A stretch of 10,878 nt of DNA from ZC4RG35 sp041747855 (GTDB lineage: Bacteria; Actinomycetota; Acidimicrobiia; Spongiisociales; ZC4RG35). Position numbers and translations under genes: made by a program. The stretch is from contig JBGTEJ010000084.1 in NCBI GenBank assembly GCA_041747855.1, positions 1 to 10,878 of the forward strand. Reading direction: 5' to 3'. Each line of letters begins with the position of its first letter. Within the stretch, counting starts at the first letter, position 1. Of the stretch, positions 1-6,169 are shown piece by piece. The notes under the pieces were generated by a model. That model made no database searches and was not told where the DNA came from. It saw only the letters and a list, made by a program, of their open reading frames with translations.

Positions 1-305
1 GCCGAGGCGGTCTTGGCCAGGACGAACAGCCAACCTGCGGTGAAGCCTGGGAGGGGGCCGAGGGTCTCGTAGGCGTACTCGTAAGTTCCTCCGGCCACGG
101 GATATCTTCCTGCTAGGTATGCAGAGGAGATGCCGCTGAACACCGCCACTAGGGCGGCGGCCGGAATTGCGTACAGGATGCGATCTCCCCAGAGGCTGGA
201 GGCGATACCGATGGCGACGAAGGCCCCGGTGCCTATGATCGAGCCGAGACCGGTGACAACCGCCCCCCAGAGCCCCAACTCTCTCTTCAGCGTCTGATCG
301 CTCAC
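1..305 (-). CDS. APC-superfamily amino acid permease, N-terminal part (runs off window)
   Basis: Partial gene: 101 N-terminal residues are visible and the rest lies beyond the window's left edge. The family imports or exchanges amino acids or polyamines across the cytoplasmic membrane through about 12 helices. Visible support is the first-helix motif GSIIGTGAF (residues 21-29), matching the family's unwound substrate-binding stretch, then a second hydrophobic segment (about 43-64) followed by RYPVAGGTYEYAYETLG (67-83), the conserved cytoplasmic loop of APC transporters, and the start of a third helix. The start is a GTG one base after the SRAP stop codon, so the two genes probably share a transcript. 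No clear Shine-Dalgarno is present, which suggests translational coupling. The substrate cannot be told from this fragment. Confidence 0.88.
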   Translation of the reverse strand, partial: MSDQTLKRELGLWGAVVTGLGSIIGTGAFVAIGIASSLWGDRILYAIPAAALVAVFSGISSAYLAGRYPVAGGTYEYAYETLGPLPGFTAGWLFVLAKTAS

Positions 306-306
306 C

Positions 307-990
307 TCAGAAGAGGGTATCGGGCTCGACCGGGTCGCGAAGGTCGGGGGTGTTGTTACGGACCGTGTTCACTGCTTTGGAGACGATGTGGCCCATCAGT
401 TCCTCGCCAGACCCGCTGGTGAGCAACGCCCGGGCTTGTTCGGGGTCTTCCAGTTTGCGGTCGAGCCACCGTCCCCAGACATCTTGGGGAAGTCCGATGG
501 GCATGCGGTCGTGGATCCGTCCCACGAAGCCTTCGGCGTCACGGGTGAGGATGGCGCAGGTCCGTTGCCACTCCCCGGTGTCATGCTCGCGTCGTGCCGA
601 CCAGATGCCGGCGAAGACGATGGGGTGTCCGTCGGCTCGGTAGATCCAATGGGGCCTGCGGTCGCCCCCAACCGGCCCCCATTCGTAGAAGCCATCGGCC
701 GGTATCAGACATCGGTGTCGGATGAAAGCGTCGCGGAAGGTGTTGTTGGTGGCCACCGTCTCGGATCTGGCGTTGATGTGGATCGACCTGGTGTCCTTGG
801 CCCAGTGGGGGAGGAGCCCCCAATTCATCGACCCGAGGCGACGGGTCCCTTCCTTCTCGGTGACCACGTAGACATTGTCGGTGGGGGCAACGTTCCAGCT
901 CTTCTCGAGGGCCTCGGTGACCACCTCGTCGACAGCAAAGTACTCGGCGTAGAAGTCGAGGTCACCGGTGATCGAGAAGCGCCCACACAT
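307..990 (-). CDS. SRAP domain protein (YedK/HMCES-like abasic-site crosslink sensor)
   Basis: A 227-residue SOS response-associated peptidase family protein. Family members bind abasic sites in single-stranded DNA and form a thiazolidine crosslink through the N-terminal cysteine after Met removal. Every expected catalytic position is present: Cys2 (MCGRF), Asn73 and Arg75 (HINARSETV), Glu103 (GFYEW) and His160 (IHDRMPIGL). WNVAPT at 32-37 and RCLIPADGFYEW at 93-104 are also classic. Length matches E. coli YedK (about 222). The ATG is fixed because Cys2 must follow Met. No Shine-Dalgarno lies upstream, and a TACGCT box ends 8 nt before the ATG, so a leaderless message is possible. I see no LexA-type operator. 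It sits downstream of rnpB behind a hairpin terminator and one base before the permease start. Confidence 0.96.
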   Translation of the reverse strand: MCGRFSITGDLDFYAEYFAVDEVVTEALEKSWNVAPTDNVYVVTEKEGTRRLGSMNWGLLPHWAKDTRSIHINARSETVATNNTFRDAFIRHRCLIPADGFYEWGPVGGDRRPHWIYRADGHPIVFAGIWSARREHDTGEWQRTCAILTRDAEGFVGRIHDRMPIGLPQDVWGRWLDRKLEDPEQARALLTSGSGEELMGHIVSKAVNTVRNNTPDLRDPVEPDTLF

Positions 991-998
991 CGACAGTC

Positions 999-1004
999 AG
1001 CGTA
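999..1004 (-). promoter_or_regulatory. Possible -10 box for the SRAP gene
   Basis: TACGCT on the minus strand fits the TANNNT pattern. Eight bases separate it from the ATG, which would place the transcription start at or next to the start codon. No recognisable -35 is present, so this is a weak call. Confidence 0.3.
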
Positions 1005-1026
1005 CTTGCGGGTGCGAAAATGCGCA

Positions 1027-1048
1027 GGAGGCCCCTCTCGGGGCCTCC
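1027..1048 (-). terminator. Terminator hairpin of rnpB
   Basis: A perfect 9-bp stem GGAGGCCCC / GGGGCCTCC closes a GAGA tetraloop, 8 nt beyond the rnpB 3' end on the minus strand. TGCGCA and then a run of four T follow. The stem is strong and the U-tract short and displaced, as is common in high-G+C genomes. It separates rnpB from the SRAP gene. Confidence 0.8.
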
Positions 1049-1056
1049 CACACGGT

Positions 1057-1399
1057 GCGAGTCCGTCTATAAGCCGGATTCTGTAGTCGACGACCATCCA
1101 TCTGGGCCAGACGTTGCCGGCTGGCTCTTGCGGCCTACCCGGGACTTGATCGGTGGGCCACCGGTGTCCCTGCTTGGCCTTGCTCCTGGTGGGGTTTGCC
1201 TAGCCGCCGCGGTTCCCCGCCACGCTGGTGGTCTCTTACACCACCGTTTCACCCTTACCTGTGCCCTTGCGGGCCATCGGCGGTTTGCTCTCTGTTGCAC
1301 TTTCCGTCGGGTCGCCCCGCCTGGAAGTTATCCAGCACCCTGCCCTGTGGAGTCCGGACTTTCCTCGATCCGAAGACCGCGGTCGCCCGACGAACTCGC
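1057..1399 (-). ncRNA. rnpB: RNase P RNA, bacterial class A
   Basis: Catalytic RNA of ribonuclease P, which removes 5' leaders from pre-tRNAs. The universal conserved blocks are present in order on the minus strand: CR-I GAGGAAAGTCCGGACTCC (1349-1366), CR-II/III CAGAGAGCAAACCGCCGAT and neighbours (about 1272-1300), CR-IV AGGTAAGGGTGAAACGGTG (about 1245-1265), the L15 GGGTAGG that pairs with the tRNA CCA end (1134-1140), and CR-V with AATCCGGCTTAT near the 3' end (about 1069-1081). The ends were set by P1: GCGAGUUCGUC at the 5' end pairs over 11 bp with GACGGACUCGC at the 3' end, giving about 343 nt. CR-I and CR-V supply the P4 pairing. Length and P1-to-L15 layout fit class A. Open reading frames across this interval are artefacts. 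Confidence 0.97.
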
Positions 1400-1406
1400 A
1401 AGGTCC

Positions 1407-1412
1407 AGTCTA
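1407..1412 (-). promoter_or_regulatory. -10 box of the rnpB promoter
   Basis: TAGACT on the minus strand is followed by 7 nt and then the first base of the P1 helix at 1399, the spacing expected between a sigma-70-type -10 and +1. Its TAG is also the stop codon of the preceding membrane protein gene. The -35 is poor (TTCCGC at 18-bp spacing at best). Confidence 0.55.
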
Positions 1413-1787
1413 ATTGGGTGACGTCTTCTTGCGGAAGGCCAGCCAGCCCGATACCCCCGAGATCAGGATCGAGAGTGCTGCCAGCCACAGGATTGTCGGT
1501 GTTCCAGCTGGACTGCCACCAAGTCTTGCGATTGTCATCACCACGAAGGCCAGGACTAGTCCGGCGATGGCGCCATGAAATCTCCCTGAGTGTCGTGCCT
1601 TAGCTCCCGCGATCCAGCCCGCTGCGGTGAGGCCGACCAGAACTCCAGTGACCAACCCGACATCGGCTCCCCAATCGGCACCGAGCAACCCGAGCAGCAC
1701 ACCCACCAGGAGGCCGACGACCGAGGCGATCAGACCTCCAGAGACAACACCGAGCAACACGGCTCCAACGTTGAGGGCAGCCAACAT
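1410..1787 (-). CDS. Small membrane protein, TIGR04086/YrzE-like
   Basis: A 125-residue, strongly hydrophobic protein of unknown function. Four membrane segments can be seen at about residues 4-28, 29-60 (Gly/Leu/Val-rich with an Asp-containing turn GADWGADVG), 68-88 and 97-117, ending in a positively charged FRKKTSPN tail. The central GWIAGAKARHSGRFHGAIAGL resembles the Gly-rich 'aGxkA...G..HGa..G' loop of small TIGR04086-type membrane proteins. That family link is from memory and moderate. The ATG is the first start after an in-frame TGA. No Shine-Dalgarno is visible. The stop lies 10 bases before rnpB and overlaps its -10 box. The gene diverges from the aquaporin. Confidence 0.62.
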   Translation of the reverse strand: MLAALNVGAVLLGVVSGGLIASVVGLLVGVLLGLLGADWGADVGLVTGVLVGLTAAGWIAGAKARHSGRFHGAIAGLVLAFVVMTIARLGGSPAGTPTILWLAALSILISGVSGWLAFRKKTSPN

Positions 1788-1873
1788 CCAGCGATGATGC
1801 CATCAATCCAGGTCCGAGCGAGAAACCTTCATGGTCGGTCTGCGGTCGAAAGGAGAGGTCGGTTCATCGATAC

Positions 1874-1879
1874 AGGAGG
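1874..1879 (+). promoter_or_regulatory. Shine-Dalgarno deciding the aquaporin start
   Basis: A perfect AGGAGG with a 5-nt spacer precedes the GTG at 1885. It argues against the in-frame ATG at 1831, which would put this site inside the coding region and add 18 hydrophilic residues before the first helix. Confidence 0.85.
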
Positions 1880-1884
1880 AGAAT

Positions 1885-2529
1885 GTGGTAATCAACAAGT
1901 ACCTGGCCGAGCTGATGGGGACATTCATCCTCGTCGGCCTTGGTTCGATGGCAATTCTCGCGGTGGGAGGAGCCAACGGTGCCGCTGAGATCGTTGCAAT
2001 CAGCCTCGGCTTCGGGCTCGCCCTGCTCGCCGGCATATGGGCTGTGGGGCATGTCTCTGGAGCGCATTTCAACCCCGCGGTGACTTTGGCGATGCTCCTC
2101 GACAAGAGGGTCACGCTCAGTGAGGCGGTTGGTTATTGGGTCGGGCAGTTCGCGGGTGCATGTCTCGCCTCGCTGGTTGTCTGGACTGCTGCCGGCAGCC
2201 AAGCGGCAGTGGGAATGACCATGACGACATACGACAAGCTGTCGACGGCGATAGTGGTCGAGGTTCTTCTCACCGCCATTTTCGTGTGGGTCATCCTGGC
2301 CGCGGTCAAACGGAACACACCAGCCACACCTATGGCTATTGCATTCACTCTTGTCGGGGTGCATCTGGCAGGCATTCCGTTCTCCGGTGCCTCGGTCAAC
2401 CCAGCCCGGTCGTTCGGACCGGCCGCGGTGGCCGCCGATTTGGGCCCGGTTGCGGTGTACATCTACGCCCCATTGGCAGGAGCGGTACTGGCCTGGCTTC
2501 TCTACCGGCTCTTCGCAGTCGAAGACTGA
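1885..2529 (+). CDS. Aquaporin (MIP family water channel)
   Basis: A 214-residue major intrinsic protein that conducts water, possibly with small neutral solutes, across the cytoplasmic membrane. Both half-helix signatures are present: HFNPAVT (Asn63-Pro-Ala) and SVNPARS (Asn172-Pro-Ala-Arg175). The aromatic/Arg filter positions read Phe43, His160 (VGVHLAGIPF), Ala169 and Arg175. The Phe/His/Arg set is the orthodox water-channel pattern of AqpZ and not the Trp/Gly/Phe/Arg set of GlpF. Ala replaces the Thr or Cys usually found in the third position. Six hydrophobic segments fit the fold, and the length is slightly below AqpZ (231). The GTG start is chosen from the Shine-Dalgarno. A strong hairpin follows the stop by about 20 nt. 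It is monocistronic. Confidence 0.95.
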   Translation: MVINKYLAELMGTFILVGLGSMAILAVGGANGAAEIVAISLGFGLALLAGIWAVGHVSGAHFNPAVTLAMLLDKRVTLSEAVGYWVGQFAGACLASLVVWTAAGSQAAVGMTMTTYDKLSTAIVVEVLLTAIFVWVILAAVKRNTPATPMAIAFTLVGVHLAGIPFSGASVNPARSFGPAAVAADLGPVAVYIYAPLAGAVLAWLLYRLFAVED

Positions 2530-2548
2530 ACGCCCCTTATCTCGTCGG

Positions 2549-2576
2549 GTGGGCCCGGGTGCAAACCCGGGCCCAC
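2549..2576. terminator. Bidirectional hairpin between convergent genes
   Basis: A perfect 12-bp inverted repeat GTGGGCCCGGGT / ACCCGGGCCCAC closes a GCAA (GNRA) tetraloop on the plus strand. It lies 20 nt after the aquaporin stop and 7 nt from the stop of the opposing gene. Neither side has a real U-tract, so it is a U-less terminator or a 3'-end stabilising hairpin serving both transcripts. Confidence 0.78.
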
Positions 2577-2582
2577 TCTCGT

Positions 2583-3047
2583 TCAGTCGTTTAGCGGGTC
2601 GTCTGAGAGGTCTTCGAGGCCCAGGACCCATCCCACGGGGAGGTTCCAATGACGTGCCCCACGGATCATCGCATCCACATACTCGTCATCCGGTCTGTGG
2701 TCACCGGTCGGATGGCCTGATGCCACGAAGGTGAGGCAGTCGTACTTGTTGCCTTCCCGGTCGACGGCCTTTTGGTCGAACCTGGTTGCGCGACCTTCCC
2801 CGAGGGTGGCGACAAGCTGATCGACCTGTCCTCCTGGAACCTCGAAGACTCCGCCCCAAACGGTGTGGGCCGGGTCGCGCACCAGGGTGGCCCGGGGTTG
2901 AGAGGAGCCTTCTTCCGGTGCTGCGAAGGCAAGTCGGGTCTCGGGGTAGTGGGCGGTGAACATGAACCTGGCCCCCGGGGCGACCGATTCGATGCGGTCA
3001 GGAGCTAGAGACGCGTCGTATGCGAAGTAAAGGATGGTGTGGGACAC
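2583..3047 (-). CDS. Gamma-glutamylcyclotransferase-like (GGCT/AIG2 fold) protein
   Basis: A 154-residue protein of the GGCT/AIG2-like superfamily, whose enzymes release 5-oxoproline from gamma-glutamyl compounds. Similarity runs the whole length: the N-terminal strand and loop ILYFAYDASL (5-14) corresponds to the family's YFAYGSNL, TVWGGVFEVP (62-71) to the VWGVVY strand, GEG at 83-85 with Glu84 to the catalytic Glu-Gly, and YVDAMIRGARHWNLP (123-137) to the C-terminal helix. Oddly, the substrate loop YGSNL is YDASL here, so activity on the usual substrate is doubtful. The start is GTG with GGAG 4 nt before it. A TACAAT box lies just upstream. It is divergent from the lipoprotein gene and convergent with the aquaporin. 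Substrate is unknown. Confidence 0.82.
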   Translation of the reverse strand: MSHTILYFAYDASLAPDRIESVAPGARFMFTAHYPETRLAFAAPEEGSSQPRATLVRDPAHTVWGGVFEVPGGQVDQLVATLGEGRATRFDQKAVDREGNKYDCLTFVASGHPTGDHRPDDEYVDAMIRGARHWNLPVGWVLGLEDLSDDPLND

Positions 3048-3056
3048 GCGGCTCCG

Positions 3057-3062
3057 ATTGTA
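3057..3062 (-). promoter_or_regulatory. Possible -10 box of the GGCT-like gene
   Basis: TACAAT on the minus strand matches TATAAT at five of six positions. It ends 9 nt before the GTG, so the message would have almost no 5' leader. No good -35 is seen. It lies in the 79-bp divergent intergenic region. Confidence 0.4.
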
Positions 3063-3114
3063 TCCGCGGTCCCGCCTCCAGCCTGGAAGGCGGAAGGTTG
3101 GCCGGATTCTGGCC

Positions 3115-3120
3115 CATAAT
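3115..3120 (+). promoter_or_regulatory. -10 box of the TlpA-like lipoprotein gene
   Basis: CATAAT (five of six to consensus) is followed by 6 nt and then the ATG at 3127. Transcription would therefore start at or beside the A of the start codon, giving a leaderless mRNA. No Shine-Dalgarno is present. The -35 is not recognisable. Confidence 0.5.
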
Positions 3121-3126
3121 GATCAG

Positions 3127-3726
3127 ATGCCCTTGCGTCTTTTGAGCATCGCGATCTTCTTGGCAGCTTGTAGCGGTACCGGGGCGGTCACGTCGACGCT
3201 ACCTGACGGTTCCACCACCAATCCCTCCCAGACATCTCCAACCACTTCAGGTCCTGGAGTCGAGACGACGACCTCGGTTCCCATTGTCATCGATCCCACT
3301 CTGGCTCCCGACTTCACTTTGGAGCTGGGGGACGGTGGGTCCTTCACCCTTTCGGAGACGAATCGACCCGTTTACCTGATTTTCTGGGCGGAATGGTGTC
3401 CGGTGTGTCGAAAGGAGCTACCGATAGTCGACAAGGTCGCCGCCGAGTACGGGGATCGAGTCGAGTTTGTCGCTCCGGTGTGGAAGTCGGGGGAGGAAGC
3501 CACCCGCCAGATCGCCTCCGACCTGTTCCACTCGGGGAAGATCCAATGGGGCCTCGACCCGGATCAGGTCATCTTCAGCCTCTACGGCGTGCCCTACCAG
3601 CCGGTGACCGTTCTCATCTCAGCCGACCGAAAGGTCGTCGAGGAGTGGGCGGGGGTTCGATCAGAACAAGGCATCAGGGAATCTTTGGATGCGCTTATCG
3701 CTGCCTCTGAGGGTCAGGATTCCTAA
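3127..3726 (+). CDS. TlpA/ResA-like thioredoxin-fold lipoprotein
   Basis: A 199-residue secreted lipoprotein with a thiol:disulfide oxidoreductase domain. Residues 1-15 form a short lipoprotein signal with lipobox LAAC (lipidated Cys15). Residues 16-57 are a Ser/Thr/Pro-rich linker. Residues 60-195 are a thioredoxin domain: APDFTLELGDGG, active site FWAEWCPVCRKELP (Cys91, Cys94), and a cis-proline region YGVPYQPVTVLI (probably Pro159). It should sit on the outer face of the membrane and exchange thiols there, perhaps with cytochromes or other exported proteins; the partner is not known. The ATG was chosen because it begins the signal peptide and lies 6 nt after CATAAT. A longer frame starting at 3034 would overlap the divergent gene. 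DUF4440 follows after 9 nt. Confidence 0.9.
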   Translation: MPLRLLSIAIFLAACSGTGAVTSTLPDGSTTNPSQTSPTTSGPGVETTTSVPIVIDPTLAPDFTLELGDGGSFTLSETNRPVYLIFWAEWCPVCRKELPIVDKVAAEYGDRVEFVAPVWKSGEEATRQIASDLFHSGKIQWGLDPDQVIFSLYGVPYQPVTVLISADRKVVEEWAGVRSEQGIRESLDALIAASEGQDS

Positions 3727-3735
3727 CCTGGCTTC

Positions 3736-4134
3736 ATGACCGGCATCGGACGGTACGCCAAGAGGTCCCATCGTTGGCAGGACGAGCTGGAAGAACTCGA
3801 ATTGGAGTTGCTCGACCCGGAGAGCCGCCGTGATGCCGGGCGGGTGAGGGAGCTCCTCAGTGATGACTTCATCGAATTCGGCAGTTCCGGCCGGGTATAC
3901 GAAAAGCGCATGCTGGTCGAAATGATCGCCAAGGAGGAGCGGGCGAAGGTCCTGATCCGGGACTTTGCGGTGAGGGAACTGTCCGAGAGTGTCGCACTCG
4001 TGACCTACCGAACTGTCGGACAGGCTGGCCAGGAAGCTCGACGGAGCTCGGTTTGGGTGAACGATGGCGGGAAGTGGAAGATGGTCTTCCACCAAGGAAC
4101 CCGGATCCCGAACAGCTGGGGGCCTGTCGGCTAG
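3736..4134 (+). CDS. DUF4440 / SnoaL-like (NTF2-fold) protein
   Basis: A 132-residue cytoplasmic protein with no signal peptide. After a charged N-terminal helix (about 13-26, Glu/Leu-rich) it carries the DUF4440 pattern: LLDPESRRDAGRVRELLSDD (25-44), FIEFGSSGRVYEKRML (45-60), a central strand ALVTYRTV (87-94) and the C-terminal strand pair SSVWVNDGGKWKMVFHQGT (104-122). The ending WKMVFHQGT is very typical of this NTF2-like family. Members include small isomerases, hydrolases and ligand-binding proteins, so no reaction can be assigned. The ATG is 9 nt after the lipoprotein stop, probably the same operon. The Shine-Dalgarno is poor. Confidence 0.85.
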   Translation: MTGIGRYAKRSHRWQDELEELELELLDPESRRDAGRVRELLSDDFIEFGSSGRVYEKRMLVEMIAKEERAKVLIRDFAVRELSESVALVTYRTVGQAGQEARRSSVWVNDGGKWKMVFHQGTRIPNSWGPVG

Positions 4135-4186
4135 AGCTGTGCAGCCCGGCCTTACACCATCGATGAGACCGTAGTCTTTCCATCTC

Positions 4187-5578
4187 TTGAGACGTTTCGA
4201 GTGGATATTGCTTCTGACCTCGGTCTTTGCGGTGGCTTGGCCCGTCTTGTTCGGGGTGCGGCCCAGGCGGGGGATCGTGGCGGGGATGATCGCCGCTGCC
4301 CTGGTCGCCCAGATCCAGGTCGAGGGTGTCAGATGGCAGCTCATCCCCCTGTATCTGCTCTCGGTGGGGCTGGCCATAGGCGACATTCTCTTCGTCGACC
4401 GGACACTCAAGTGGACCAATCGGGTCTCGCGGGGACTCTTTGGTTTCCTTGGGATGGGTCTGGTGTTCACCCTCCCCACCGTGCTCCCGGTTCCAGCCCT
4501 GCCGGTGCCCAGCGGGGGATTGAGTGTGGGGACCTTCAGTGTCGAACTCATCGATGGAGATCGGACCGCCGTCTATGGACCACAGCCGGAGGGCCCGAGA
4601 CGGATCATGGTGCAGGTCTGGTACCCGGCTGAGGTGACGGACAGCCAGACAAGGGGCCTGTGGTCCACGGACTGGGACGTGGTTGCGCAGGGAATGTCCC
4701 GCCGACTCGGCCTCCCTGGTTGGTTCCTCAACCACACCAAGCACATCAGATCGAACTCGGTGGAGAACGCCGGGGTGGCCATGGGCACCTTCCCTGTTGT
4801 GATCTACAGCCACGGGTGGACCGGGTTCCGAACCATCGCCGTCAACCAGATGGAGAGTCTCGCCTCCAATGGCTACATCGTCCTGGCCATAGATCACACC
4901 TACGGAGCTGTAGCCACTCGTTTCCCTAATGGGGATGTTGTCCGCTACCTGCCCGAGGCGTTACCTCCCATAACAGCGGGTCGTGACGCCCACATGACAG
5001 CTGCTCAGAAATTGATCGAGACGTTTGCCGATGACATTGGGTCAGTCATGGACGCACTGGAACGTGGGGACCGGGGCCCGTTCGCATTCGTCTCAGCTAC
5101 AGCCGATCTGAGTCGGACCGGAATCTACGGACACTCGACCGGCGGGGGCGCCGCGGTCAGGTTCTGCTTGCTTGACGACCGCTGCGACGCGGTCCTCGGC
5201 ATGGATGCATGGATTGAGCCCCTTCCCACCCAGGTCATCAGAGAGACCATGGACAAGCCCGCCCTCTTCATGCGGTCGGACGGCTGGAGGGGCACAGAGA
5301 ACGACGCCATGCTCCGTGGGTTAGCGGGTCGGGGAGAGGCCCTGACCTACTGGATAGGTGTGGACGGGGCGGGACATAACGACTTCGTAGCAACACCCCT
5401 GCTCTCGCCGATTGCCGCTCAGATGGGTTTCAAGGGCCCGATTTCAGCAGGGAGGATCATTCCGATCATCGACAACTACCTGGTCGGGTTCTTCGATGTC
5501 TACCTGTTGGGAACCGGTTCGGCGGCCCTCGAGACCGTCAGGTTCAGGGAAGTGACCTTCGAAGTGATCGGAAGATGA
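4187..5578 (+). CDS. Membrane-anchored PAF-acetylhydrolase-like alpha/beta hydrolase
   Basis: A 463-residue protein. Residues 1-105 hold about four hydrophobic segments (7-24, 29-43, 51-70, 84-104). The rest is an alpha/beta-hydrolase domain of the platelet-activating factor acetylhydrolase (isoform II) type. The match includes the oxyanion stretch VVIYSHGWTGFRT (204-216), nucleophile elbow GHSTGGG (Ser317), acid MDAWIEPL (Asp340, equivalent to the LDAW motif of PAF-AH) and GAGHNDF (His397). The active domain would follow the last helix, on one face of the membrane. Substrate is likely an acyl ester or short-chain lipid, which is an inference. The start is uncertain: TTG at 4187 is the first usable codon after an in-frame TAG, with no Shine-Dalgarno. 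The gap to DUF4440 is 52 nt. Its TGA abuts the ccmG stop on the other strand with no base between. Confidence 0.87.
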   Translation: MRRFEWILLLTSVFAVAWPVLFGVRPRRGIVAGMIAAALVAQIQVEGVRWQLIPLYLLSVGLAIGDILFVDRTLKWTNRVSRGLFGFLGMGLVFTLPTVLPVPALPVPSGGLSVGTFSVELIDGDRTAVYGPQPEGPRRIMVQVWYPAEVTDSQTRGLWSTDWDVVAQGMSRRLGLPGWFLNHTKHIRSNSVENAGVAMGTFPVVIYSHGWTGFRTIAVNQMESLASNGYIVLAIDHTYGAVATRFPNGDVVRYLPEALPPITAGRDAHMTAAQKLIETFADDIGSVMDALERGDRGPFAFVSATADLSRTGIYGHSTGGGAAVRFCLLDDRCDAVLGMDAWIEPLPTQVIRETMDKPALFMRSDGWRGTENDAMLRGLAGRGEALTYWIGVDGAGHNDFVATPLLSPIAAQMGFKGPISAGRIIPIIDNYLVGFFDVYLLGTGSAALETVRFREVTFEVIGR

Positions 5579-6169
5579 TCAGTCTGGCCGCTGCTGGGTG
5601 TCGCCGGTCACTGACTGACCCGGTCGCTCGCCTCGTTTGATGGCATCGATGGTGGCGCCAAGAATGAGCGAGTTGGCCTCACCGATGATCTTCCCGACGA
5701 CGATTCCCTGCTCGTCGATGAAGTAGGTCTCGGGAATACCGAAGACCCCGAACGAGATGGCGGCCCGGCTCCCCGGATCCTGAAGATAGAGCGTCGAGTC
5801 TGAGGTGCCTGCCTCTTCGAGCCAGGCCAGCGAGGCGGTGGGGCTCTCGTGGTAGACGATCTGGACAAAGGTGACACCTTGGTCAGCGAACGAATCGGAT
5901 GTGGCCAGGAGATGCTCGTGCTCGAGTCGACACTCCAGGCACCAGGAGGCGAAGAAGTTGACCACCACGATCTCACCCCGGAGATCTGACAGGCTGACTT
6001 CTCCCGACCCGTCGAGAACTGGGAGTGTGAACTCGGGAGCCTCCCTACCGATGAGCGGGGAAGGGACCAGGCTCGGGTCGGTCCCGAATCGTGAAGCCAG
6101 TACTACCGCCAGGATGATGCTGACGGTGGCTATCCCATATCCGAGCCATCGCAGGCCCTTTCCGCTCAC
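5579..6169 (-). CDS. ccmG: Cytochrome c biogenesis thioredoxin CcmG/DsbE
   Basis: A 196-residue membrane-anchored thiol:disulfide oxidoreductase. It keeps the apocytochrome c CXXC motif and/or CcmH reduced on the outer face of the membrane. One N-terminal anchor helix (about 9-27) is followed by a TlpA-type thioredoxin domain: APEFTLPVLDG (44-54), active site FFASWCLECRLEH (Cys77, Cys80), and the CcmG hallmark GVFGIPETYFID (141-152) with cis-Pro146 and Glu147. The CXXC spacer is Leu-Glu, not the more common Pro-Thr or Pro-Pro. GTG at 6169 is preferred to ATG at 6175: the GGAGG is 7 nt before the GTG but too close to the ATG, and GTGA gives a standard 4-bp overlap with ccmH. Last gene of the operon. 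Confidence 0.93.
   Translation of the reverse strand: MSGKGLRWLGYGIATVSIILAVVLASRFGTDPSLVPSPLIGREAPEFTLPVLDGSGEVSLSDLRGEIVVVNFFASWCLECRLEHEHLLATSDSFADQGVTFVQIVYHESPTASLAWLEEAGTSDSTLYLQDPGSRAAISFGVFGIPETYFIDEQGIVVGKIIGEANSLILGATIDAIKRGERPGQSVTGDTQQRPD

Noticed and set aside
388..1086. Long plus-strand open frame of 232 codons opposite the SRAP gene
   Set aside because: Antisense shadow of a protein with complete catalytic motifs; it also runs into the rnpB 3' end and has no recognisable domain.
1020..1421. Plus- and minus-strand open frames over the rnpB interval
   Set aside because: The interval matches RNase P RNA conserved blocks and pairings; frames are accidental.
1831..1884. Upstream ATG that would extend the aquaporin by 18 residues
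   Set aside because: The strong AGGAGG at 1874-1879 serves the GTG at 1885; the extension is hydrophilic and not typical of MIP proteins.
1864..2649. 261-codon minus-strand frame opposite the aquaporin
   Set aside because: Shadow: low-complexity Arg/Gly/Pro-rich translation, no domain, and it crosses the terminator hairpin.
3034..3126. N-terminal extension of the TlpA-like lipoprotein
   Set aside because: It would overlap the divergent gene and bury the signal peptide and lipobox.
3661..4897. Long minus-strand frames (3661-4551 and 3869-4897) opposite DUF4440 and the hydrolase
   Set aside because: Antisense to genes with clear motifs; translations are rich in Arg, Pro and Ser with no domain.
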